Shown here: positions 41,643-50,394 of the stretch, in pieces
How the letters are laid out: each line of letters opens with the position of its first letter
How positions within the stretch are numbered: the first letter of the stretch is position 1
Source: UBA966 sp046350355
GTDB taxonomy: Bacteria > Planctomycetota > Phycisphaerae > Phycisphaerales > SM1A02
Length of the DNA stretch: 64,000 bases
Assembly: GCA_046350355.1 (NCBI GenBank)
Contig: JAXMAN010000002.1
Location: forward strand, 930,001-994,000
Direction: 5' to 3'
Notes under the pieces: model-generated
What the model was told of the DNA's origin: nothing
The model's input: the letters and a program-made list of their open reading frames with translations, nothing else
Databases searched by the model: none
Position numbers and translations under genes: made by a program

Positions 41643-42911
41643 ATGCCCACCACCCTGATCAGTCCCCCGGGGAGCGACCGAGAATCCGCGCTCCCGCAGG
41701 CGCCCAGCCACGCGCCGGCACCGGCCCCCCTCTGGGCGCTGGGGGTCGTGACCTGGTTCAACTCCTTCGGCAGCGGCATCCTCTGGTCGGGGGTGCCCTT
41801 CGTGACGGAGCGGCAGTACGGCTTCACCCAGGGGGAGAACCTGGCGCTGGCGATCGCGCAGGCGGTGATCTACGTGGTGGTCGCGCTGACCTCCGGGCCG
41901 GTCATGCGCCGCGCCGAGCGCGCCTGGGGCGTGACGCCGCGCGGATGGTTGGTGGGCGTGCTGCTCGTGCAGCTCGTGGGGTCGCTGCTGGCGCTGGCGG
42001 GCGCGGCGGGAGTCGTGGTGGCGTCGTGCATGCTCAGCGCGATCGGTGCGACGCTCTGGCCGCTCATGGAGAGCTACGTCAGCAGCGGGCGCCACGGCGG
42101 CGTGATGCGCCGCGCGATCGGCATCTTCAACGTCACCTGGATGTCCGCCACCGGCGCCGCGCTGCTGGTGATGGCGCCGCTGGTGGGCACGGGATCGGCG
42201 AACCTCTCCCTGCTGGCGCTCGTGCCGGTCTCGCTCATCTCGCTCGTGGTGCTGCGCTGGTTCCCGGCGCGGCCGGCGCCGCACGCGCATGAGCACGCGC
42301 ACACGCACCTGGCGCCGAACTATCCCGCGCTCCTGCGCGCGACGCGCTACCTCATTCCGCTGGCGTACGTCTTCGTGAGCCTGCTGGGACCGGTGATGCC
42401 CTTCCTGCTGGAGAGCCTGCGGATGGACGACACCTGGAAGACGCCGCTCACGAGCACCTGGATGTTCGCTCGCATGGGCACCGTCATGGTGCTGGCGATG
42501 GCCAGCTTCTGGCACGGACGCTGGGGCGCGCTGGCGCTGGGCATCGCGCTCATGGCGGGCGGATTCGCGGCGGTGGCGCTGGCGCCGAGCGCGGGGGCGG
42601 CCTTCGCGGGCCTGCTGGCCTTCGGCGCGGGACACGGAATCCTCTACTACGCGGGCCTGTACTACGCGATGGCCGTCGGCAGCGCGGATGTCGACGCGGG
42701 CGGGCTCTTCGAGGGGCTCATCGGCGCCGGATACGTCGTCGGGCCGCTCGCGGGCCTCGCCGGAAGCGCGCTCGCGCACGGCGGCGGGATGGCCCCGCAG
42801 TCGGGCATGGTGGTCGCGGTGGGCGCGGTCGCGCTCATCGGCGTCGTCCCCGCGGCGGTCGCCTACCGACGCGCGCTCCCGGGCCGTGGTACGGTGACGG
42901 CGCAGCGATGA
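41643..42911 (+). CDS. major facilitator superfamily transporter
   Basis: 422 aa with about 12 predicted transmembrane segments and a cytoplasmic loop rich in histidine in the middle (HAHEHAHTHLA, about residues 219-229). Short loops such as MRRAERAWGV between helices and an internal two-fold pattern fit an MFS permease. The substrate cannot be read; the histidine loop might bind a metal. The ATG at 41643 skips a longer in-frame extension that would overlap the divergent RCC1 gene. The next gene starts in its stop (ATGA). Confidence 0.78.
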   Translation: MPTTLISPPGSDRESALPQAPSHAPAPAPLWALGVVTWFNSFGSGILWSGVPFVTERQYGFTQGENLALAIAQAVIYVVVALTSGPVMRRAERAWGVTPRGWLVGVLLVQLVGSLLALAGAAGVVVASCMLSAIGATLWPLMESYVSSGRHGGVMRRAIGIFNVTWMSATGAALLVMAPLVGTGSANLSLLALVPVSLISLVVLRWFPARPAPHAHEHAHTHLAPNYPALLRATRYLIPLAYVFVSLLGPVMPFLLESLRMDDTWKTPLTSTWMFARMGTVMVLAMASFWHGRWGALALGIALMAGGFAAVALAPSAGAAFAGLLAFGAGHGILYYAGLYYAMAVGSADVDAGGLFEGLIGAGYVVGPLAGLAGSALAHGGGMAPQSGMVVAVGAVALIGVVPAAVAYRRALPGRGTVTAQR

Positions 42912-44212
42912 CCGTCGCCCTCATGGTCCTGGCGGCGCTCCTGCTGGTGAACGCGATCTTCGCGGCCAGCGAGCTGAGCGTGATGACCTCGCGGCCGTCG
43001 CGCCTGCAGGCGATGGCATCCCGTGGGAGCAACGGCGCCCGCCGCGCGCTGCAGCTGGCGCGCGAACCCACCCGCTTCCTCTCCACGGTGCAGGTGGGGA
43101 TCACGCTCATCGCGATCTTCTCGGGCGCCTACGCGGAGCGCGCCTTCACCGAGCACGTGCAGACCTGGCTGGCGGACTACCCGCAGCTCCAGGCGTACTC
43201 GCGCCCGCTCTCGCTGGCGATCGTCGTCCTGCTGCTGACCTACGTCTCGCTGGTCTTCGGCGAGCTGGTCCCCAAGCGCATCGCGATCGCGTACCCGGAG
43301 TCGGTCGCCTCCTTCATCGCCTCGCCGGTCCTGCTGCTCTCGCGGCTGGGCGCCGCGCCGGTGCGCGTGCTCTCCTGGTCCACCGACGCGATGCTCGCGC
43401 TGCTGCGCGTGCGCTCGCGCGGGGACGACGTGAGCGAGGAGGACGTCCGCGCCCTGGTCGCGCGCGCCGCGAGCACCGGCGTCTTCGACCCGCTCGAGCA
43501 CGCCCTCTTCGAGCGCGCCATGCGCATGGGCGACCTCACCGCGCGCAGCCTGATGGTGCCGCGCGGCCAGATCACCTGGATCGACGAGTCGATGCCCGCC
43601 GAGGATGTCCGCGTCGTCATCGGCACCGCCCCCTTCAGCCACTTCCCCGTCTGCGCGGGCTCGATCGACCGGCTCGTCGGCGTCGTGCACGTCAAGGACC
43701 TCATCGCCTACGGCCTGCTCGCGGGGGCGGACTTCAAGGTCGCCTCGGTGATGCAGGCGCCGATCTACGTCCCCGAGACGATGCCCGCGCTGAAGCTGCT
43801 CGAGCTGCTGCAGCGCAGCCGCACGCGCATCGCCTTCGTCGTCGACGAGCACGGCGGGCTCGAGGGGCTGGTGACCGCGAACGACCTCGTGCAGGCGATC
43901 GTCGGCGACCTCAGCCGCGGCACCGAGGAGGAGCACCCGCGCGCGACGCGCCGCGACGACGGCTCGTGGCTCATCGACGGCCGCCTGCCGCTGCCGGAGC
44001 TGCTCGCGACGCTGGGCCTGCCCGACGACGCCGCGGACGAGCTGCCCGACATCGCGACCGCCGCGGGGCTGGTGACGGCGCTCATCGGCGACCTCCCGAC
44101 CACGGGCGAGCGCACGCAGTGGAAGGGCTGGCGCTTCGAGGTGGTCGACCTCGACGGCCGCCGCGTCGACAAGCTGCTGGTCAGTCCGGTGCCGGCCCCG
44201 TCGTCGCACTGA
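42908..44212 (+). CDS. CNNM/CorC-HlyC family membrane protein with CBS domains
   Basis: 434 aa. A DUF21/CNNM transmembrane domain (about residues 1-190; ELSVMTSRPSRLQAMASRG, FLSTVQVGITLIAIFSGAYAE, VFGELVPKRIAI) is followed by a CBS pair (about 205-330; MVPRGQITWIDESMPAEDVR, FVVDEHGGLEGLVT) and a CorC/HlyC C-terminal domain (350-430). Such proteins are linked to magnesium or cobalt efflux. It is translationally coupled to the MFS gene. Its last 32 nt overlap the convergent photolyase gene. Confidence 0.92.
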   Translation: MTVALMVLAALLLVNAIFAASELSVMTSRPSRLQAMASRGSNGARRALQLAREPTRFLSTVQVGITLIAIFSGAYAERAFTEHVQTWLADYPQLQAYSRPLSLAIVVLLLTYVSLVFGELVPKRIAIAYPESVASFIASPVLLLSRLGAAPVRVLSWSTDAMLALLRVRSRGDDVSEEDVRALVARAASTGVFDPLEHALFERAMRMGDLTARSLMVPRGQITWIDESMPAEDVRVVIGTAPFSHFPVCAGSIDRLVGVVHVKDLIAYGLLAGADFKVASVMQAPIYVPETMPALKLLELLQRSRTRIAFVVDEHGGLEGLVTANDLVQAIVGDLSRGTEEEHPRATRRDDGSWLIDGRLPLPELLATLGLPDDAADELPDIATAAGLVTALIGDLPTTGERTQWKGWRFEVVDLDGRRVDKLLVSPVPAPSSH

Positions 44213-45665
44213 TGCTCGAGAGCGCCGCCAGCGCGCGCGCCCGGGCGGCGGCGTGGTCGACGATCGGCGCCGGGTAGGTGCGCCCCAGCTCGACGCCCGC
44301 CGCGGCGAGCGCCAGCGGCGGCGCCTCCCAGGGCGCGTGCAGGCATGCGGCGGGCAGCGCGGCCAGCTCCGGCACCCAGCGCTTCACGTACGCGCCCTGC
44401 GGGTCGAACTTCTCCCCCTGCGTCACCGGATTGAAGATGCGGAAGTACGGCGCGGCGTCGGCGCCGCAGCCGCTGGCCCACTGCCATCCGAGCGTGTTGT
44501 TCGCCAGGTCGGCGTCCACGAGCGTCTCCCAGAACCACTGCGCGCCGTGACGCCAGTCCAGAAGCAGGTGCTTCACGAGGAAGCTCGCGACGACCATGCG
44601 CACGCGGTTGTGCATGATGCCGGTGGTCCACAGCTCGCGCATGCCCGCGTCGACCAGCGGATAGCCGGTGCGCCCGCGCTGCCAGGCGCGCAGTGCGGCG
44701 GGATCGGTGCGCCAGGGGAAGCGGCGGAACTCGGTGCGCAGCGGCTCCTCTGCGGTGCGCGGGATGTTCGCGAGCACATGGTGCGCGAACTCGCGCCAGC
44801 CGAGCTCGCTGCGGAACTTGTCCGCGCCGGCGCGTGCGGCGGTGCTGGCGCCGGCGCCGCCACGCGCGCCCGCGCCGGTCGCATGCCACACCTGGCGCGG
44901 GCTCAGCTCGCCGAAGTGCAGGTGCGGGCTCAGGCGCGAGGTACCCGGCGTCGCGGGGAAGTCGCGCTCCTGCGCGTAGCCGCGCATCGCGCCCGCGACG
45001 AAGCGCTCGAGCAGCGCCGCCGCCCCCGCTTCGCCGGGCTGCCACGCCGCCTGCATGCCGGCGTCCCACGGAATCGTCGGGCGAAGGCCCAGCGCGTCGA
45101 TCGCCGCGTCCGCCACGGCGACGGCGCGCGCGGCGGCTTCCCCGGCACGCGTGCCCAGCCGCGCGGGCGCGGGCAGCGGCGCGCCCGGCTCGCCACGCGC
45201 CAGGCACGCGCGCCAGAAGGGCGTGAAGACGCGGTACGGCATGCCCCCCTGCGTGCGCACCGCGTCCGTCGGATGCAGCAGGTGGCCGTCGAAGAGCTGC
45301 AGCTCGATGCCCGCTTCCGCGAGCGCGTCCGCCACGCGTTCCTGCTCGCGCACGGCCGCGGGCTCGCTGCGGCGGCTTGCGTGCACGCGGCGCGCCCCGC
45401 TGGCGCGCGCCAGCGCGACGAGCGCCGCCGCCGGATCGCCCGCCTGCACCTCCAGCGCCGCGCCCCGTTCGGCCAGCGAGCGCGCCAGCGCCCGCAGCGA
45501 GCGGTCGAGCCACCAGCGCGAAGCCCCGCCCGGCGCCCACGCGCCCTCGCCCGCGGGATGCCAGCAGAAGACCGGCAGCACCGGGCCGCGCTCGGCGGCG
45601 GCGTGCAGCGCCGGATGGTCCTGCACGCGCAGGTCCTGGCGGTACCAGAGCAGCGTCGGCGTCAT
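44181..45665 (-). CDS. phr: deoxyribodipyrimidine photolyase
   Basis: 494 aa. The N-terminal Rossmann domain begins LLWYRQDLRVQDHPAL. The FAD-binding C-terminal domain has GYPLVDAGMRELWTTGIMHNRVRM, DWRHGAQWFWETLVDADLANN and WQWASGCGADAAPYFRIFNP, diagnostic of class I CPD photolyase. It repairs UV-induced pyrimidine dimers with blue light. ATG 45665 overlaps the stop of the TIGR01777-type gene (ATGA), so the two are co-translated. Confidence 0.95.
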   Translation of the reverse strand: MTPTLLWYRQDLRVQDHPALHAAAERGPVLPVFCWHPAGEGAWAPGGASRWWLDRSLRALARSLAERGAALEVQAGDPAAALVALARASGARRVHASRRSEPAAVREQERVADALAEAGIELQLFDGHLLHPTDAVRTQGGMPYRVFTPFWRACLARGEPGAPLPAPARLGTRAGEAAARAVAVADAAIDALGLRPTIPWDAGMQAAWQPGEAGAAALLERFVAGAMRGYAQERDFPATPGTSRLSPHLHFGELSPRQVWHATGAGARGGAGASTAARAGADKFRSELGWREFAHHVLANIPRTAEEPLRTEFRRFPWRTDPAALRAWQRGRTGYPLVDAGMRELWTTGIMHNRVRMVVASFLVKHLLLDWRHGAQWFWETLVDADLANNTLGWQWASGCGADAAPYFRIFNPVTQGEKFDPQGAYVKRWVPELAALPAACLHAPWEAPPLALAAAGVELGRTYPAPIVDHAAARARALAALSSISATTGPAPD

Positions 45666-47038
45666 GCCATCCGGCCCAGCTCGAAGCGGCACGCCTGCTC
45701 GAGGCTGGGCAGCGCCCACTCGAAGCCGCGCTCGCGCAGCACGCGCGGGCGCACGAAGGAGCCCTCGAGCACCAGCCGCTCGCCCATCTCGCCGAAGGCC
45801 AGCTTCACGACCATCCCCGGCACCGGCGCGATCGCCGGGCGTCCCACCGCCGCGCCCAGCGCGCGCGCGAAGCCGCGGTTGTCCGTCGGTTCGGGGGCGA
45901 CGGCGTTCACCGGGCCCTCGATTGGCTCGCTCATCACGAAGCGCAGGATGCCCAGCAAGTCGTCCTGCGCGATCCACGAGACGCCCTGCCGGCCCGAGCC
46001 CACCGGGCCGCCGACGCCCGCGCGGAACTGGCCCGTGAGCTCGCGCAGGACGCCGCCGTCGGCACCGATGACCATGCTCACGCGCACATGCACCACGCGG
46101 ATGCCCGCGGCGCGCGCCGCGTCGGCCGCGCGCTCCCACGCCTGGCAGAGCTCCGCGAGGAAGCCGCTACCGGGGGCGGCGGCCTCGTCCACCGGATCCT
46201 GCGGACCGCGGCTGCCGTAGAAGCCCGTCGCGCTGGCGCAGACAAGCACGCGCGGCGGCGAGCGCAGCGAAGCGAGCGTCTTGGCGAGCGCCAGCGTGCT
46301 GTCGATGCGCGAGCGGCGCAGGATCTCCTTGCGCGCCGGCGTCCAGCGCTCGTCCGCGACGCCCGCGCCCGCCAGGTGCACGACGGCGTCGAGCCCCTCC
46401 AGCGCGCGCGCGTCGAAGGTGTCGGTCGTGGTGTCCCAGGCGATCTCGCCGCGCTCGTGGCTGGCCGCGCCGCGCACGATGCGGCGGACATCGTGTCCCG
46501 CGGTGGTGAGGAAGGGCACGAAGGCGCGCCCGATCATGCCGGAACTGCCGCTCACCGCGACGCGCAGGTGCTCGCCGAGGAACCGACGGTGGTGGTGCAG
46601 GTCGTGGCGCAGGCGCGCGTGGCGCCAGGCGAAGAGGCGCGCGAGCTCGCCCTCCGCGTGCCCGCCGCCCAGCAGGCGTCCGAGCGCGCCGCCCGGGAGC
46701 TCGTACTCGACGCGGTCCTCGAGCATGCTCGATGCGGGTCCCTCCGGCAGAAAGCTGTGGCGATGCGACCAGCGCGCGAAGGGGCCGCGCACCTGCGTGT
46801 CGCTGAAGCCGCGGCCCGGGAGGACATCGTGGTGGCGCGCGACCCACTCCACCGGGAAGCCCAGCGCGCGCACCTGCAGGCGCGTGATCGCGCCGTCGGC
46901 GATCGCGCCCGGATGCTCCAGCACCTTCGCCTGCGCGAAGGCGGGTGTCAGGCGCTCGAGCGCGCCGGGACGAAAGTGCCAGTCCGCCAGGGGCTGGACG
47001 GGCACGGGCATCGAGCTGGATCGGACGAAGACGGGCAT
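45662..47038 (-). CDS. SRPBCC-TIGR01777 fusion (epimerase-like, YfcH type)
   Basis: 458 aa. Residues about 1-155 are an SRPBCC/START-like domain (WHFRPGALERLTPAF...GHAEGELARLFAWRHARLRHDL). The rest is an extended short-chain dehydrogenase of the TIGR01777 group with SGSSGMIG as nucleotide site near 163, VVHLAGAGVADERWTPARK, and SATGFYGSRG. Function of the family is unclear; it was once called a cell division inhibitor. Fusion with SRPBCC and linkage to photolyase recur in other bacteria. Start ATG at 47038; 193 bp separate it from the divergent thioredoxin-like genes. Confidence 0.9.
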   Translation of the reverse strand: MPVFVRSSSMPVPVQPLADWHFRPGALERLTPAFAQAKVLEHPGAIADGAITRLQVRALGFPVEWVARHHDVLPGRGFSDTQVRGPFARWSHRHSFLPEGPASSMLEDRVEYELPGGALGRLLGGGHAEGELARLFAWRHARLRHDLHHHRRFLGEHLRVAVSGSSGMIGRAFVPFLTTAGHDVRRIVRGAASHERGEIAWDTTTDTFDARALEGLDAVVHLAGAGVADERWTPARKEILRRSRIDSTLALAKTLASLRSPPRVLVCASATGFYGSRGPQDPVDEAAAPGSGFLAELCQAWERAADAARAAGIRVVHVRVSMVIGADGGVLRELTGQFRAGVGGPVGSGRQGVSWIAQDDLLGILRFVMSEPIEGPVNAVAPEPTDNRGFARALGAAVGRPAIAPVPGMVVKLAFGEMGERLVLEGSFVRPRVLRERGFEWALPSLEQACRFELGRMA

Positions 47039-47231
47039 CGGGTTCTCGCGTCGCCGCCACGCGTGGTCTACACGCCCGTCCGCGACGGCGACACTCCTGC
47101 TATCGCCGGGGCGCGACGGATGGATTCGCCCGGCCCCGTTCTGCAAGGGGGGCTACTACGATGCCCCGCGCTGTCGGTACGCCCCCGCCGCCGCCGAACC
47201 GCCACCGCGGAACGAGCGTCCTGAGAACCCC

Positions 47232-48410
47232 ATGGCTGCGACCTCCACCCCCAACTCCCCCGCCGCCGCCCCCGCATCCTGGACCGCCACCGCCGGCACC
47301 GTGCTCAGCCGGATCGTCGTGCCGGGCTGGCTTCTCGCGGGCGCCGCATTCAAGCTCGCCGAGCGCGATCCCCGCCTGCTCCCCAAGCCGGTGATGGACA
47401 CGCTCGACCTGCTCCTCAACCAGGGGCTCGGCTATGGCAAGGAGGCGTACCTCGCGCCGTCGCTGCGGGCGATCGTCGCGGTGGAGATCGCGCTCGCGCT
47501 GACCATGGTCTTCGCGCCGAAGCTGGCGCGCTTCCTGGGCATCGCGACGCTGGCGCTCTTCTGCGTCATCCTCGCTGTGCTTCTCGCCGGCGGCAGCGCC
47601 GCGTGCGGCTGCTTCGGCAAGAGCGGACCGCCGCCCGCGGTGATGCTCGCGCTCGACGGCGCGCTGCTCGCGGGGCTGATCTTCCTGAAGCCGCGCGCGA
47701 CGACGCAGTCGCTCGGCGCGGCCGTGGGCATCGGCGCGGGCACGCTGCTGCTGGGCGCCGCCGTCGCCTTCAGCGTTCCCGAGCGCCAGGAGATCGCGCT
47801 GCCCACGACGCCGGACCAGACGACCGCGCCGACGCCGCCTGCGCCGCCACCGCCGCCGGTCGATCCGCCGTCGACGACGCCGCCCGCGACCAATCCGCCG
47901 GCCACGAATCCGCCACCGACGGATCCGCCTCCGACGAACCCGCCGCCCGTCGCGACCGCCACGCCCTGGCCGCCGAGCCCCGCGACCGCGAAGCCGTGGT
48001 ACGCGCCCGAGTTCGAGAAGTGGATCGGCCAGCGCCTGGATGCGCAGGAGTTCGCGCTCCTGATCACGCGTCCGCTGCCGCTCAACCCCAACGAGGGGCT
48101 GCTGCACATCGTCTTCATCCGCGAGGACTGCGAGCACTGCCACCAGCTCCTCAACCAGTACTTCAGCGGGACGCTGGCCGTGCCCACGCTCGCGGTCGTC
48201 GTTCCCGACGCCACCGGCGAGCCGCTGGAAAACCCCTGCACCGAGTGCAAGAAGGCGACCCTCCCCGCGGGCGGAATCACCTGGGTGCTCAGCACGCCGG
48301 TGCTGCTCACCGTGGAGAACGGCATCGTCGTCGGCGTGTGCACCGACGCCGACAACCCCGAGAAGGTCCGCGCCGCGCTCAACGCGCGGAGCAAGGCGAA
48401 CCCCAAGTGA
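47232..48410 (+). CDS. MauE-like membrane protein fused to a thioredoxin-like domain
   Basis: 392 aa. Residues 1-180 hold about four transmembrane segments of MauE/DoxX type with the CGC motif (C125, C127). A Pro/Thr-rich linker (191-245) leads to a thioredoxin-like domain with active-site CEHC (C300-C303). A second CxxC follows, CTEC (C336-C339), and C360. Predicted to pass disulfide electrons across the membrane, as MauE/VKOR-type systems do. The next gene, a shorter paralogue, starts inside its stop (GTGA). Substrate proteins are unknown. Confidence 0.8.
   Translation: MAATSTPNSPAAAPASWTATAGTVLSRIVVPGWLLAGAAFKLAERDPRLLPKPVMDTLDLLLNQGLGYGKEAYLAPSLRAIVAVEIALALTMVFAPKLARFLGIATLALFCVILAVLLAGGSAACGCFGKSGPPPAVMLALDGALLAGLIFLKPRATTQSLGAAVGIGAGTLLLGAAVAFSVPERQEIALPTTPDQTTAPTPPAPPPPPVDPPSTTPPATNPPATNPPPTDPPPTNPPPVATATPWPPSPATAKPWYAPEFEKWIGQRLDAQEFALLITRPLPLNPNEGLLHIVFIREDCEHCHQLLNQYFSGTLAVPTLAVVVPDATGEPLENPCTECKKATLPAGGITWVLSTPVLLTVENGIVVGVCTDADNPEKVRAALNARSKANPK
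47803..47965 (+). repeat. Pro/Thr-rich linker repeats
   Basis: Imperfect repeats coding for TxPP units (TNPPATNPP, TDPPPTNPPP) within the linker of the MauE-like thioredoxin protein. The length may vary between strains by slippage. Confidence 0.7.
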
Positions 48411-49411
48411 GCGATCCCGCGACCGATCCCGTGCACGACCGGCCTGTCCCCTCGCTGCGCTGGTGGACGATTCGCATCGGCGCGCCGCTGCTGCTGCTGG
48501 GCCAGGCGGCGAGCGAGTTCCTCTGGGGCGGCAACGCCGTCTCCCGCTGGGTCGTGGGCTTCGCGACCAAGAGCGGCATCGGACTCGAGCGCACCGTGCG
48601 CGGGATGATCGCGCTGCAGATCATCGCGATCGCCTTCGCGCTGCTCTTCCCGGCGACCTCGACCGCGATCGCGTGGGTCACCTTCGTCGGGCTCGCCTTC
48701 GGAGGACTGGCGGAGCTCTCCGCGCTGGTGAACTCGCCGGGCTCGGCCCCGCTGCCCGCTGGCGTGTGGGTGCTGCCCGTCGGCTGCCTCGCGCTGGGCG
48801 CCGCAGGAATCGCCATCCTGGGACGCAGCGCGCCCGCTCCGTCGATGCCCCGCGCCCCGGTCACCGCCTGGCGCGTCTTCATCGCGCTCTTCGTCGTCGG
48901 CGGCGCGCTCTCGATCGCGGCGCGCGTGGTCGTCCCCGAACGCGCGGCGGAGCCGACCGGCATCGTGAACGCCTCGTCCGGCGGCACCGGCGGCATCGAG
49001 AACGTCGTCTTCAACCCCGAGGAGTGGGTCGGCCACACGATTCCGGAGACGGGGCTCGGCCGCCACCTTCCCAAGCTCACGCCCGCGACGCTCGAAGGCA
49101 CCAAGTGGATCGTCTTCTACCAGGCGACCTGCGGGCGCTGCCACGAGGTCTTCCGCGCCTACTTCGGCGGGCCGCAGCACGACGAGGTCGTCGCCGTCGC
49201 CGTCCCGCCGCCGCCCGACGCCCCGGCCGCACACAGCGACCAGCCCACCGAGATCGAGTGCGAGGAGTGCCTGCGCCTGGCGCTCCCCGAGGGCAAGCGC
49301 TGGATCATCACGACCCCCACGATCGTGAAGGTCGAATCGGGCAAGGTGACCTGCGTCACCTCGAGCGACTACGACCGCTGCCGACCCGGCACCGGCGCGC
49401 TTCCTCCCTGA
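48407..49411 (+). CDS. membrane-anchored thioredoxin-like protein, paralogue of the upstream gene
   Basis: 334 aa. About four transmembrane segments (residues 22-175) precede a thioredoxin-like domain with CGRC (C242-C245) and a second CxxC, CEEC (C285-C288), plus C316 and C325. The order and spacing of both CxxC motifs match the upstream protein, so the two are tandem paralogues. This one lacks the CGC motif of the transmembrane part and the proline linker. GTG 48407 overlaps the upstream TGA. The last 43 nt overlap convergent tilS. Confidence 0.75.
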   Translation: MSDPATDPVHDRPVPSLRWWTIRIGAPLLLLGQAASEFLWGGNAVSRWVVGFATKSGIGLERTVRGMIALQIIAIAFALLFPATSTAIAWVTFVGLAFGGLAELSALVNSPGSAPLPAGVWVLPVGCLALGAAGIAILGRSAPAPSMPRAPVTAWRVFIALFVVGGALSIAARVVVPERAAEPTGIVNASSGGTGGIENVVFNPEEWVGHTIPETGLGRHLPKLTPATLEGTKWIVFYQATCGRCHEVFRAYFGGPQHDEVVAVAVPPPPDAPAAHSDQPTEIECEECLRLALPEGKRWIITTPTIVKVESGKVTCVTSSDYDRCRPGTGALPP

Positions 49412-50394
49412 TCGGGCTCGAGCCGCACGCCCCGCACATCGATGCGCAGCGCCCCGCCCCCGGCGAGCGCGATGCGACGCGGATGCACCGCATCGTCGCG
49501 CGCCAGCTCCGCGGCGCGCCAGAGCTCCACGTGCGCCAGCCGTTCGCCCACGAGCAGGTGGAGCGCGGTTGCGACGAGCGCCAGCGGCGCTGCGCGCGCC
49601 GCGGCGCGCGGGATCTCCCCGTCGTGGTCCAGCAGCGCACGCGCGCGTTCCTCCAGGAGCGACGCCCCCGCCTGCGCCAGCAGCGCGGTGCGCGCGGCGC
49701 GCGTCCCCGCACCGGGCGCGAGCGACTCCAGCGACGGGAGCACCTGCGCGCGCAGCAGTCCTCGCGCGGTGCGCTCGTCGACGTTGGTCGGATCCTCGCA
49801 CCAGGCGAGCCCGAGCGCGGCACACGCCTCGCGCAGCGCGGCGCGCGGCACCTGCAGCAGCGGGCGCACGAGCGCGATCCCGCGAGCATCCTCCCGGCGC
49901 GCGGGCATCCCGCCGAGGCCGCGCAGCCCGCTTCCGCGCGCGATCGCCAGCAGCAGCGTCTCGAGCTGGTCGTCCGCGTGGTGCGCAGTCAGCACCACAG
50001 GCGTGCCCCATTGCGACGCCATCTCGGCGAGCGCGTCGTAGCGCGCGGCGCGCGCGCGGTCGGCCAGTCCCGCGCCCGGCTCCAGCGCGAGCGTCCGACG
50101 CAGCATCGGCACGCCCAGCCGCGCGCAGTGCGCGGCGACCGCGTCGCCCTCGGCGGCGGAGGCGGCACGCAGGCCGTGATCGACATGCGCCGCGGCCGGT
50201 TCCACGCGTCCCGAACGCGCGAGCCCCGCCGCGAGGGCCAGCAGCGCCGTCGAGTCCGCGCCGCCGCTGGTCGCCAGCAGCACCCGCGCGCCTTCGTCCA
50301 AGCCCGCCTCGCGCAGCCCGCGCGCGAGCTCGGCGGCGAGCGGATGGCGGCCGCACGCCAGCAGGAGCGCCGCGTCGGCCGCCACGGCGGTCAC
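49369..50394 (-). CDS. tilS: tRNA(Ile)-lysidine synthase
   Basis: 341 aa. The ATP pyrophosphatase motif SGGADSTALL is near residue 40, with AHVDHGLRAASAAE, VVLTAHHADDQLETLLLAIARGSGLRGLGGM and EDPTN after it, as in TilS. It converts cytidine-34 of tRNA-Ile(CAU) to lysidine, which is essential for reading AUA. The C-terminal accessory region is short. GTG 50394 overlaps the upstream stop (GTGA). Confidence 0.93.
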   Translation of the reverse strand: MTAVAADAALLLACGRHPLAAELARGLREAGLDEGARVLLATSGGADSTALLALAAGLARSGRVEPAAAHVDHGLRAASAAEGDAVAAHCARLGVPMLRRTLALEPGAGLADRARAARYDALAEMASQWGTPVVLTAHHADDQLETLLLAIARGSGLRGLGGMPARREDARGIALVRPLLQVPRAALREACAALGLAWCEDPTNVDERTARGLLRAQVLPSLESLAPGAGTRAARTALLAQAGASLLEERARALLDHDGEIPRAAARAAPLALVATALHLLVGERLAHVELWRAAELARDDAVHPRRIALAGGGALRIDVRGVRLEPDQGGSAPVPGRQRS

